In this document: piece by piece, positions 54,288 through 64,000 of the stretch | Layout of the letters: each line of letters opens with the position of its first letter | Numbering within the stretch: the stretch's first letter is position 1 | Source: Loripinus fragilis | Lineage: Eukaryota > Mollusca > Bivalvia > Lucinida > Lucinidae | NCBI GenBank assembly: GCA_964019695.1 | Contig: OZ026519.1 | Span: 25,723,213-25,787,212 of the forward strand | Direction of reading: 5' to 3' | DNA: 64,000 bases | Notes under the pieces: model-generated | Seen by the model: the letters and a program-made list of their open reading frames with translations, nothing else | The model's database searches: none | What the model was told of the DNA's origin: nothing | Made by a program: the position numbers and the translations under genes

Positions 54288-54911
54288 CGTCTGAGCAGTC
54301 TAGGGTGTTTCATTTTTTGGACTTTTTCTCTGATCATCTATATAATTAAACCAACTGTTCTCTAGTATAAACAATATATCCAGACCAAATTTCAGCTCAA
54401 TCCATTAATGTTTGAACCTCCCCCTACCTGGTTGAATTTTTGACCCTACGGCCATCTGTAGGCAATTTTCACTACAATAAGGGTATCATTTGGAACATAT
54501 TCCACCAACATTCTTTTGTTGTGACTGTGCAATACCAATAATTTGAAGTTGTTTTAACTCATTTATGCCCATATTTTATAATTAAATACTTAATAAATGT
54601 AATGATTCAGTTAATTTATAGTGTCAAAAAGGTGTGATTTTCCTGAAAATTGAAAAAAAGAAGATAATTTTGGATTGGTTTTCCCATTTTCAAGCATTCA
54701 GGGAAGAACGCAGAGGGCTCTTATCTGTCATCTAATCTAGATCTTTACTGTTATGTTTTATTACTTATTGATGTACTAATTTGATTGTAATTATAACAAT
54801 ACCATATATTTCAGATTGTTTAGTCTTAATGATGAACTCTTGTGCAATACTGACTAATAGATATAAAGAGATTCGTTAAGTGAGACATCACTGTGTTATT
54901 TTGGATATGCC

Positions 54912-55140
54912 AAAAAGTAAGTGAGTATGAGCAGGAAATGCCACTATCACACACTACAGACCAACCCATGGTACCGTGAGGAAGAGGCTAAGAACAACGA
55001 CTGGGAATTGACATTCAGGAAACAATAAATGTAAAGCAACCAGCTCTCTCTTCCGCAGCACAATGATTACAAAACTAGAAAGGACACTAAATTCTGCAAA
55101 ACAAAAGATGGACCTTACACAAAACACCCACAAGGAATGG
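54912..55140 (-). mobile_element. PLE-A 3'-terminal fragment inside hAT-like element
   Basis: CAAAAAGTAAGTGAGTATGA, GCAGGAAATGCCACTATCAC, CCGTGAGGAAGAGGC, CCAGCTCTCTCTTCC and AAAACTAGAAAGGACAC (plus-strand text). It lies just inside the left inverted arm. Confidence 0.8.
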
Positions 55141-55281
55141 GACTCAGCATCAACAAATAGTCATCAAATAGGTATATATCAAAGACTCAGAGAATCATCC
55201 CAACTGGCTAATATATGGGAGAATACAAGTGGTCCATCTTAAAGTGTAATTCCAGGCCATTCAACTTCCTCAGATCACTAG

Positions 55282-55422
55282 GACGGAAAGATAAAGTATG
55301 CAAAGGACCAAGAAGCTGATGAGCAGCTCATGATAACTGGAACATCACACACAGTGTCTGGCAGCCAAGTAAGAAAGTACTTTGATGGCCAATCTCGGTG
55401 TAAGGCACATGCAAACCCGTGA
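55282..55422 (+). pseudogene. Possible coding remnant in hAT-like interior
   Basis: A 46-codon plus frame reads ...DQEADEQLMITGTSHTVSG and RKYFDGQSRCKAHANP before a stop. The composition looks protein-like, but I do not recognise the family. A second frame of 109 codons (55888-56217) lies downstream on the same strand. If these belong to one decayed gene it would be the element's own protein. Low confidence. Confidence 0.2.
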
Positions 55423-57033
55423 ACAAAATTATTCATATGTTTTAGGACACAAAAGCTTTTAACACTGGACAGAAGCATGGCTCCACAACACTTTTCGAAT
55501 ATGAGCTTGTTAAAGGCATCAGGTGGCTAGCATGTTGTCAAAGGGGAGTTGCATATTCAACATTCTTGAAGCTCCTTGTTCTGTGACAGGTATGGGAACT
55601 TAACTGGGTGCTTTTTTAGTTCAATCTTTACAACTCTATCAATCAGCTACGTATATCTAAAAAATATCATATAAATGAAATTCAGACAGTCTCTGGGCGA
55701 TTTGAAAGAGGTTCCCTCACACACAGTGACCCACTACAGCTTAGACAGATATTGGCATGAAGTTTCCTGCCCTCACGCCTTTCTGATAGCAAGAGCATTC
55801 ATTAGATGTGCATAACTGCTTGCAGCAGCACCTACCTGAAGATGACTTCGGAAGGGATTGCTACAGAGAACAGTGAAGTGAGAGTGTGTGTGGACAGGTT
55901 ATTCGCCTGAGACTTTTAATGAGACTCTTGATGCATTACACCATGCAAGTTTTCTTGGCTCCTGCTTGTATATCATGAAGCTTGTTATGTTGTTGTTCAA
56001 TGTAACACCCCATGCCTTCTCACACCAAACATGCTTGCCAAAATATATGACCATGAGTATAGGACCAGGTACCAGCGTTCCTTCAACCCAGAGTTGGTTG
56101 CTGAGGCACCATGATTGGACTTTGAGTTCGATTGTGTGGGAGCAGATGTGTACATACCAGGACATTGATGCTACAATTGTACAGGTAGTTAGACAGTCTC
56201 TTCTACAACACCTATGATACCTTACTGAGCACCTTGTAATCCCTGCCTTTTTTATGAGTCTGCGGTTCTTGGTTTGAAGGAAGTTATGGCTACACAGTAC
56301 ACAAGTTCATTTGTATCCTCCAATACCTGATGACCTCAAGCTCTCATGAGAGATCCATGGGGAAGCTTCCCCTGAGCATGCTGAGTATTTGGTTTTCATT
56401 TGGATGCCTTTTATAAAAAAATACTCTTTGATGTCTTTGAATGTCACTATCACTCAACCAATCACTTTATACCTTTTAGAACAATACAGTATATATAAGC
56501 CATCATTAGTACATCACTAAGACAAAAATATCCTAGAAATATATGGTACAGTATTGTTATAATGATATCTGTAAAATCAAATTGGTACATCATTAGGTAT
56601 CAAAAATATTACAGTTTAGATCATGACCAGAAGACTCTGATAAGAGCCTTCTCGAGAAAAATCCAAAATTGTCTTTTTGTCAATAGTTAGAAAAAACGCA
56701 CCTTTTTGGCAATGTTAATTGACGGAATAATTACATTTATTCAGTATTTCTATTATAAAATATGGGCATAAATGAGTTAAAACAACTTCAAATTATTGGT
56801 ATTACACAGTTACAACAAAAGAATAATGGTGGAATATGTTCCAAATGATACCCTTATTGTAGTGAAAATTGCCAACAGATGGCCGTAGGGTCAAAAAATC
56901 AACCAGGTAGGGGGAGGTTCAAACATTGATGGATTGAGCTGTAATTTGGTCTGGATATATTGTTTATACTAGAGAACAGTTGGTTTAATTATATAGGTGA
57001 TCAGAGAAAAAGTCCAAAAAATGAAACACCCTA

Positions 57034-57060
57034 GAGCAGTCGCTGCTCACCGATGCAAGA
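57034..57060 (+). repeat. Family C copy, right part
   Basis: GAGCAGTCGCTGCTCACCGA continues the copy interrupted at 54086-54300. Confidence 0.7.
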
Positions 57061-57239
57061 AATGTCAAAAGTCTGTGTACTAGCCTATTATCCACGAAAA
57101 GGAACTGTCAAAAAGCAGAGACTCAGACCAAACTGTGCCCAAATAAAGCATTTATTTTTCTTAGACATTGATTTTCTTCAGGCATTTCTCAAGATTACAC
57201 GTAGAATTTTTATAGTCTTGCCATTTTTTCACGAGCTTA

Positions 57240-57790
57240 CGTACTTGTGCTTCAGTTATATTTGCCATGGGCATCGTACGATTTATTTGGCTACGATGTT
57301 TGGTACGATTTTCCAGGGCTCTTAACTACGACGTAGGTGTTTATATTCTTACGGTCACCCTGGATTTCTTTCGGCGACAATACGGGGCGGTCCTTACAGA
57401 GACTTTGCAGAGATTGTACGAAAACCGCACAGTTATAGTGCAATCTTCACGATATCCGTTCAAAAATCGCACGATACCCCTGCGATGTCATTGCGGGCTC
57501 CCTACGATTATCTAAAGAGCCTACGATCATATTATTATCTACATTCTTGTGGTGTCCTCACAATCAGTGTGCGGTGCCCGTAAGGGGATCATGCGATCAA
57601 CCTGTGATGTATCTGCGGGCTACGGGCTGCGATTTTTTTCAAAATTTGTCAGAGTGCGGAGTTAACAAAATCGTACAGGCTACGATGCCCGTGAATCCGT
57701 ACGATGATGACTGGGTCTCCCTGCTATAGCCGAATAGAAAGGATGATTTGGACAACGTACGGGCATCGAAAAAATCGGAAGGCAATAGTA
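57240..57790. repeat. TACGAT-rich, CpG-rich degenerate repeat
   Basis: TACGAT, ATCGTA, CTGCGAT and CGTACGAT words recur densely on both strands in a segment visibly richer in G+C than its surroundings (for example GCTACGATG, GTACGATTTTC, CCTACGATTATC, GCCTACGATCAT, CCGTACGATGATG). Overlapping plus frames of 60-90 codons have no domain. It looks like a degenerate short-period repeat, not a gene. Confidence 0.55.
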
Positions 57791-58636
57791 ACTGAGGCAT
57801 TATAAGTAACAACCATTTTCCTCCGGTAAAAATCGTATTTCAATACAAACGGAGTAGAAGACGGCGATCTTACGTAATTTGTTCTGATGTCCAATAATCA
57901 AAGGAGCATCATGGCAATTCAACGTAATGGCGTCCGTCTAGAATTATCTAAAGTGCATCAGAATTTGCATTAAAATGATGTGTTTTATTCTTTCAATGAA
58001 CTACACTATGCAAAACGGTATCAAATACACTGTTGGTGAAATGTGAGTAGCCATGCAGTGTCCAAAAACATACTTTGTTCGAGTACTAGTACTGTCCGAA
58101 ATATATGTTAACAGCTTTTCAAATTAGCATGTGATCAAAGAAATAAAAGTATTGTACATGTGAAATACTTCAAAGATTACAACAAAATGATTCAACACTT
58201 AATAGTTTGTTACATAAGTACACTGTATGTTCTTGAGCATTGAAGTATTTGTGACTGCATGTGTAGTAAATTCTGCCAAATATTTTGTAAAAGGCTACCT
58301 CATTAAAACGCTCATAACTTTGTGATATTTTACTCAACATGTCTAATATTTTAACTGTGTACTTCAAACATATCAGACTTTCAAAAAATGTAAAAACCCA
58401 AATTTCGACCAGGACCTCCATAATACCCAAAATGCCATGGCCTGTCACATATTGTCTCATAAGTACTAATTGGTACGTTGACAATTGGACACAATTTTTA
58501 AAAGCAATAATCTTATTGAGTTTTAGTAAACAGTTGTCGTTCGTACGCAATGCAAAGACCACAATGAGGTAGTTCTGGTGTGTACTGACAGCAAATAAGT
58601 ATTTTTCATTGATTATAATTTTTGCACAAACATAAT
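57791..58636. other. Unassigned AT-rich DNA
   Basis: The minus frame of 193 codons at 58170-58751 runs from PLE-A antisense text into AT-rich DNA and is not a recognisable protein. Confidence 0.45.
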
Positions 58637-58838
58637 AAAAAAGTAAGTAAGTATGATCATGAAATACCGCAATCAAACACCGCAGACCAACCCACGGCAC
58701 CGTGAGGAAGAGTAACAGAACATTTACAGTTACAAGACATCCGCAAGACAATAAAACAAAGCAACCAGCTCTCTCTTCCTCTTCAAATTGATTGCAAAAC
58801 TAGAAAGGACACAAAGTAATGCACAACAAGCCGAAGAC
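58637..58838 (-). mobile_element. PLE-A 3'-terminal fragment
   Basis: AAAAAAGTAAGTAAGTATGA, TCATGAAATACCGCAATC, CCCACGGCACCGTGAGGAAG, GAAGACATCCGCAAGACAAT-like text, CCAGCTCTCTCTTCC and GCAAAACTAGAAAGGACAC (plus-strand text). It gives the clean order of the terminal 200 bp of PLE-A. Confidence 0.85.
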
Positions 58839-60480
58839 TACTTTACAGGTTTTAAAAGTGAAATCAGCAAGTAGAAATATACAAGTATTCTAGTTTTGTG
58901 ACTGGGTGATATCAATAAAAGGCAAAGTTTGTATTATTGACAGCTTATCTTGAGACTTGCAGTGGCATGAAATACTAAATTGCTGTTTGATATTTGTTTG
59001 GTTGTGCTTAAAGACATAGAAAATTTAGCAATAATACTGGTACCACTCATTATGATTCTCTCCAGGGGTCATACTGGACAGATGAAAGGCTAATCTTTAT
59101 TAGGTGATTATGACTTCCTTACAGGGGGCAATAAAGTGGTCCCATGAAGGGATTAGGTATTTTCTGATAAAATATTGATCTTTATCTTAGTGAAAGAAAT
59201 TGTGTTGTATACAGGTAAGTCCCCTCTTGGGGCCACTTTAAGTTTGTGAGATACTGAAACTGTCCCTTATCAGTAAATTCACTAATGATTCCATATATCA
59301 CAAAATATATGCCTTTAACATTAGATGTCAGCAAAACATTACGTAAATCGTTAATCAATCATTATTCCATAGCACTATTTCTTTAACTAAAACACATCGC
59401 AGCACCTCGACAGACAAACTAACACATCACCTTACAGGACATAACACTGGACACCAATGGAAAAATAAAACCACCACGAAATAAATCAGCAACTAAATGT
59501 AAGATAAAAAGGTAAATGCAACCTCAGAATTGACAGTGGTGGACAATCTGTTTTCTGTCTGACCTGAGTAACGTCTGATAAGTCAACAGAGTCTAGATTA
59601 GATAAGAATAAGATGACTGGGTACGTAGATGAGAACCAATTAGTTTTTGTTACCATTTGTCATAATAAAAACAATTGAGAGAAAAATGACAAATTGTAAG
59701 AACGTTATCACTATGAAAATCAACTACATAGTACAAACAGTCAAAAACTACTATACTACAAACAATGGTTCAATTGTGTACCGTTGGCTGTGTCAATGAC
59801 ATATGAATTTGTCACATGACATAGACACGTGACGATATACCTACACCTGATACATAAATATTTATGAATGAAATAACTTCATTGCATCATTGTTTGACTG
59901 AAGCTATGCTAGCGTATAGATACTTGGCATGAATGACTTACAATTTGAGGTTACGACAGTTGGTTGATTGTTTTTTTATTTTTTTTAAACCAGAGACTAT
60001 TGCCAATTGGTGAGTTCAAGTGTCCAGTTACACAGACATATCAATGTCATCGTATTCGCTATTTTGGATACTTCTGGATAATTTATGGACATAAATACAC
60101 CAGCTACATTTCTTCAGTCCTACTGGAATAAGTGGTTTGTGGCCACAGCTTATTCATCAGTTTTGTAGTGATACAAAGAGATCAGCGCTTTTTTATTTAT
60201 ATGTTGTTCATGAATATGTTACTTGTTAGATTAGTTGAGTTATTGTGTCTCTTCCTTTAAATAACATAGGTTGGATTAGACCAATGTTTGAGTCATTTTC
60301 TGCTCGAATACATATTTCTTTTAAAATAAATTGTTACTGAACTAAACATGTTATCTTTATTCCACCAGTGCTGCCCATGACCACGATCCAATCTAGTATT
60401 TTTGCTTGGTATATCTCCAATTATAATTTACGTCTTTCCGTTCGTCGATATCTTCGTTCATTCCGTCACGTTAGTGTAAT
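58839..60480. other. Unassigned AT-rich DNA
   Basis: About 1.6 kb with no named repeat, RNA or gene. Confidence 0.45.
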
Positions 60481-61110
60481 TAACAACAAAAATTGCAAAA
60501 GTTTCTCCAGTGGTGTATAACTCATTAACCGTGTATCAGAAAGCATTTATATTTGAACCATAGTTCACCTGAATGGTTGGCACTCACATTATGCCCCCAG
60601 GTCACAGAATTCGGTACTGGAGGTTAAAGTCAAGGACACCTTTGAGAAGTACATGTATCACTTTGTTTTGGCGAAAGTTTCTAAAGTGGTCTACATGATC
60701 ACTTATCAGAAAACATTCATAACCCTGGAGTGTAGGCATTACTCCAGGCCTCATCAGGTTTCCTGTCCCTAGATGGAGATGGAAATCAAAATTTAGTACA
60801 TATTTAAAAGTACCACAAAGCTTTCATTAAAGTTTCTCAAGTTGTGTATATCTACGTAACCAATCACCAGAAAGCATTCAAATTAAGCCCATAGCTACCC
60901 CGAAAAGGTCCATTCACATAATGATTCCAGACCCCAGACTCACTATCCCTGGGCAAGGCTGGAGGTCAAAATTTAGTTATTAATTTTTTCTCACTTATGC
61001 AGATGCTAAAGCAACCGTTTATTAGAAAGCATGCATATTGAGTAATTGGCACCCAATCAAAACTGCCTAGGCCAATTCCATGGAATTCCGTGGGATACAA
61101 CTTCGGATGT
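60481..61110 (+). repeat. Degenerate ~170-bp tandem repeat (family D, ~3.5 units)
   Basis: Units carry, in order, AAAGTTTCT(C/A), an (A/C)TTA(T/C)(C/T)AGAAA(G/A)CATTCA phrase, a CCC(C/T)-rich stretch, and TGGAGGT(T/C)AAA(G/A)TC or GGAGGTCAAAATTTAG. Starts fall near 60493, 60660 and 60828. It resumes at 62735. Confidence 0.6.
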
Positions 61111-61639
61111 ACATCAAGGATCTCCTTTAATAACGTGAGGGCTGACGTTACTTATCGTGACGCTGGCGTCACAGAAACCATACCAACACAATAACAAGTG
61201 TGATCGCAGCAAAAAACGTTTATAAATATGTTTATGTTTTTTTCTCAATTAAATATCGTTATAGATTCATTTATTATGCTGATTGAATCTTTCTGGTGAT
61301 CAGAAAAATGGATTTTAATAGGACTGAACCCACATGCTACAGAACTCATTTTCCTTACGCCAGTTCTGGCTAACAAAATGAACAATTTCCGTACATAGTA
61401 CAACGTGTATTGCACCTTACATACACCCGAGGCTTGATTTGGTTCTCGAATTGCTTGTTGGCTTCCACTCAACATCGATGCTCCAGGAAGGAGATAGAGG
61501 TCAAAATCTATGACATCATAAGATTTTGTTCTGTTCTGTTTGATAGAATCGTTTGTTTAACATCATGTACTATTTAGGGCTGACTTCATCTGTGTGACTT
61601 CGGACATTAGGGTGGAAGAGAGAAAGCAGATTGTTTCCT
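61111..61639. other. Mostly unassigned; one stray family D unit
   Basis: GGCTTCCACTCAACATCGAT and GGAGATAGAGGTCAAAATCT near 61460-61520 match family D units at 62870-62920. A small palindrome GTGACGCTGGCGTCAC lies at ~61158. Confidence 0.45.
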
Positions 61640-62070
61640 GTTGATGACTTCAACAACCCAAACCTATTTTTGACTGCTAAGTTATTAACACAAGGTTATG
61701 GATATCATACAATTCAAAAAGCATGTCTAAATTCTAACACAGACACCCAGAGTTAATTGTTAAATACAACATTGGTTTAAATCCGCTTCTGCAACAGGGA
61801 ATAACAGAACCTGTATTTTATGGTGATTTAGTGAATTGTTGGAAATCCTATTTTTAGTGAACAATTCAATAAGATTATCAAACGTTATAAAAAGTTGGAT
61901 ATAACTTGGATACTATGCGACAGTCTGCATGCCTGGTTGTAAACCCAATCCCGGTTTATACTTATTGTTTCCACTTTAATTGCAGGACAGTGGATCAGGC
62001 CTCAGACTCAATGCCGGCTCTGCCGTAAAGCTTTTATCGGTGGGTGGGTGCCTGATGCTTGGCTGTAGCT
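61640..62070 (+). pseudogene. PLE-A RT C-terminal remnant
   Basis: Plus-strand readings in shifting frames: DFNNPNLFLTAKLLTQGYGY, HPELIVKYNIGLNPLLQQGI, TEPVFYGDLVN, then after a break KRYKKLDITW, CLVVNPIPVYTYCFHFN-like text, and a final SDSMPAL-like stretch. This is the region downstream of RT motif C, broken by frameshifts and stops. It corresponds to 25620-26060 of the minus-strand copy. Confidence 0.7.
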
Positions 62071-62575
62071 GGACCCACCGTGGCTCAATTTGAGGTTTTC
62101 TTTAGCTCTGACTATCTGTGAGTCGTGAGCCCTTTTCTCTATTTCATCGTAGTGCTACAGTTTGATTATAATGTTTCTCTATTATGATACGTTGCAATAG
62201 TTAGGAATCCTTCATGCGAGCTTAACATGTTTGCGCTTCAACAACAGCAGAATCTAGGGCGAAGATTTGGTACCAGTAAAATGCATTTAAGCCCCCTGTG
62301 GCTTTGACTGCTGTCTGTTCTTCGGCGGTGGTTATGTTGTTGTTGATTGTTACTCCCATTCTGGGATTTTGTAATTGTTCTATGTTTTGATGTGCGTTAC
62401 TTTGTGTTTATCCTAGTTTTACAATCATCTTGATGGGGAAGAGAGAGCTGGTTGCTTTGCATTGTTTGTCTTCCTGGTGTCTCGTGATTGTTGTGTGGCT
62501 CTTCCTTACGATGCCACGGGTTTGTCTGCAGTTTGTGATTGTGATAATCCTGATCATACTCATTAACTTTTTTTT
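61640..62575 (+). mobile_element. PLE-A copy: C-terminal coding and complete 3' UTR
   Basis: Coding homology runs from ~61640 to ~62070. The 3' UTR then runs intact through CTTTAGCTCTGACTATCTGT, AGCAGAATCTAGGGCGAAGA, CTGCTGTCTGTTCTTCGGCG, ATCTTGATGGGGAAGAGAGA and the tip TCCTGATCATACTCATTAAC. It is the best sense-strand reference for the UTR. It lies within family D repeats. Confidence 0.85.
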
Positions 62576-62617
62576 GCTTTACCTTAAATGTTTTCCTGAT
62601 GTTTTGTGACTTCAAGT

Positions 62618-62715
62618 GTTCCTTCAAGTTGCTCTTCCACGCGGTGTCATGGGTTTGCCTGCAGTTTGTGAGTGAAGTATTTCCTGGTCATTCTCACTGA
62701 TACTCACTGACTTTT
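62618..62715 (+). mobile_element. PLE-A 3' tip, second copy
   Basis: TTGCTCTTCCACGCGGTGTC, ATGGGTTTGCCTGCAGTTTG and TATTTCCTGGTCATTCTCAC repeat the tip of the copy just upstream in the same orientation, with tandem ACTCACTGA at the end. Confidence 0.75.
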
Positions 62716-62734
62716 TCAAGACCCCAGGGTGGGG

Positions 62735-63175
62735 CTATAGGTTAAATCTAGGAAACTTTTAAATGTTTTTTTTTCTGCTTTTGTGAATTTTGCAGAAAGC
62801 TTACCAATCATTTATTAGAAAGCATTCATATTTGGACAATTTGCACCTTCCGTGGCTGGCTTCCACTCAACAGCTTCAAACATTAGGGTCCATGTCCCAG
62901 GGTATGGCTAGAGGTCACTTTTCTTTCTTTCATAGAATTAATATTGAAGAACAACAGGTACTCTTTAGGGCTGAATTTCCCATTTTGACTTTGCACGTTA
63001 GGGTTCATGACCCAGGTTGTGGTTCGAGGTCCAAATCTAGGACACCTTTAAAAAGTTGTTTCACTATTTTTCTGAAATATGCAGATATCTTAACAACCAT
63101 TTATTAGGAATAATTCATATTTAGTCAATTGGTACCATTAATGCCTAACTTCCACTAGGCGGACTTTTACAGACT
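62735..63175 (+). repeat. Family D tandem repeat, continuation (~2.5 units)
   Basis: TTTATTAGAAAGCATTCATA, GGCTTCCACTCAACAGCTT, GGTATGGCTAGAGGTCAC, GGTTCATGACCCAGG, AGGTCCAAATCTAGGACACC and TATTAGGAATAATTCATATT follow the order of the units at 60481-61110. Confidence 0.6.
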
Positions 63176-63239
63176 CTAAACTCGACTGTTGTACGTTCTA
63201 AGGCTATAATGCAGCTTGATGATTTCTAAAGAGGCAAAG

Positions 63240-63358
63240 GCAGTGGTCATCTTGGCTCTCGTTTGTAATGTTTAATTGTGACGTTATCACTTTGCCATTG
63301 GTATCCTGGGTCAGATGTGGTGCTTGATTGTATCGATTCCTGATCTTTGCTCTCTTTC
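63240..63358 (+). mobile_element. PLE-B 3'-terminal fragment
   Basis: CTTGGCTCTCGTTTGTAATG, CCATTGGTATCCTGGGTCAG and TGATTGTATCGATTCCTGAT, then CTTTGCTCTCTTTCTTA. It is a PLE-B tip in sense orientation with a diverged terminus. Confidence 0.8.
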
Positions 63359-64000
63359 TTATTATGGTATTAGATAAGTGTAAATTTCAAAATAATTTTC
63401 ATTACTTTACAGTAATATGTGCTGCTGATAACCAGTGGAATTGCCTCATAGAGGCAACAGGTTTATCATTAACTTCTCAACTAGTTTTAATTGTTGCAGT
63501 GGAGTGAACACATATGACTGAACGCAATTTCATATATACTGAACCACACTTCTAACGCAAAATTAAACAGAAGCTTAATGTTACATATATTGTTTCATTC
63601 ATTTTAACGCAATTTTGTCTAAAAAATAAAACACTTATTTATGAAAACTAAAGTAGAACTTCATCGGTCAATTATTCCTTTTTTTTATCATAACCTGATT
63701 AGGTGGATGTCTGCCATTACCTCTGATTGATACAATGTTTTCGGCAAGACCTCGTGTATTAATTAAAGTTGCCTTCCTGAAACATTTTGCGTTGGAAGTG
63801 TGGGTCAGTATAGTTTGTTATTCACCTGAGTGATAGTAAAAAAGCCAATTTGATGGTTATTGACAGTTTATCCCATGAGCTCTCAGTACCACGAAATGCT
63901 TAAATGTTTTTTTTCTGTGGCTGTAAGTGTTTCGTGACAATGTCACAATTCAAGATAATATGTCAAGATCACAAAATGTGCAATATATTGTTTCCATTCA
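63359..64000. other. Unassigned AT-rich DNA
   Basis: Nothing nameable to the window end. Confidence 0.45.

Larger units (their letters stand above)
54301..57033. mobile_element. hAT-like DNA element with long (~530 bp) inverted ends
   Basis: The left end TAGGGTGTTTCATTTTTT and right end are reverse complements. Pairing continues through 54301-54838 and 56507-57033, very similar for the outer ~290 bp and looser inside. The 8-bp direct repeat GAGCAGTC flanks it (54293-54300, 57034-57041). TAGGG-type ends with an 8-bp target duplication fit the hAT superfamily, though P-type elements also duplicate 8 bp. The interior (54839-56506) has a PLE-A insertion and small frames without an identifiable transposase domain. 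Arms this long are unusual for hAT. Confidence 0.75.

Noticed and set aside
55315..55345. Hammerhead ribozyme (CTGATGAG), which some Penelope-like elements carry
   Set aside because: The required GAAA core after stem II is missing. I also found no complete hammerhead core in the PLE-A or PLE-B 3' UTRs.
58170..58751. 193-codon minus-strand ORF as a membrane protein
   Set aside because: Its first third is sense-strand PLE-A 3' UTR, and the rest is AT-rich low-complexity translation with no domain.

Overview
The window looks like a gene-poor, repeat-saturated stretch of an AT-rich animal genome, most likely a bivalve mollusc. Dreissena-like mussels are my best guess, but only from remembered resemblance of the repeat families. 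I found no host protein-coding gene, no rRNA and no functional tRNA gene. The open reading frames are short, lack consistent coding structure, and mostly fall in repeats. Nearly everything I can name is a transposable element, a satellite, or a nest of one in another.

Two families of 5'-truncated Penelope-like retroelements (PLE-A and PLE-B here) supply the only recognisable protein homology. Decayed reverse transcriptase (RT) lies at about 13360-14345, 25620-26900, 37975-38690, 43155-43545 and 61640-62070. More than twenty further pieces carry only 3'-UTR or 3'-terminal sequence. PLE-A pieces end in a sense-strand GATCATACTCACTTAC-like terminus, and PLE-B pieces in GATCTTTGCACCCTTACTTA. Several are joined head-to-tail or inverted.

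DNA transposons are the second layer. There are two Tc1/mariner-like elements at TA (16500-17555, 19915-20933), a Harbinger-like MITE at TTA (27571-27954), a CAGT-ended MITE holding a perfect 34-bp hairpin (1844-2068), other small fold-back MITEs, and a 2.73-kb hAT-like element with ~530-bp inverted ends and an 8-bp target duplication (54301-57033). A tRNA-derived SINE with a 12-bp target duplication (54087-54287) lies against that element. Nesting is clear at many places: Tc1-like in PLE-A, MITE in PLE-A, hAT-like element in an older repeat, SINE beside the hAT target duplication, and PLE-B inside a fold-back arm.

The most striking structure is 28782-40692. An outer inverted repeat, with arms built from degenerate ~180-bp units, holds a 585-bp tandem duplication. 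The second copy of that duplication is interrupted by a 7.8-kb giant fold-back element (31137-38920) flanked by the 6-bp direct repeat CCTTTG. Each arm, from outside in, has a 40-bp terminus, a 7-bp (AATTCTG/AATTCCG) array, a ~500-bp spacer, a second 7-bp array, a ~400-450-bp spacer, and a large array of ~70-bp satellite units. The units reverse orientation at about 34070. The first tandem copy preserves the uninterrupted target, so the insertion can be read directly.

Layout: 1-3126 scattered MITEs; 3127-4392 a 39-bp minisatellite with higher-order structure; 4431-14345 PLE-A pieces, inverted repeats and degenerate tandem repeats; 14580-21130 a minisatellite and the Tc1-like pair; 21131-28745 PLE-A/PLE-B, a SINE tail and MITEs; 28782-40692 the nested inverted repeats; 40693-48195 AT-rich DNA and PLE-B clusters; 48271-57790 MITEs, a GC-richer low-copy family, the SINE and the hAT-like element; 57791-64000 PLE-A and a ~170-bp tandem family.
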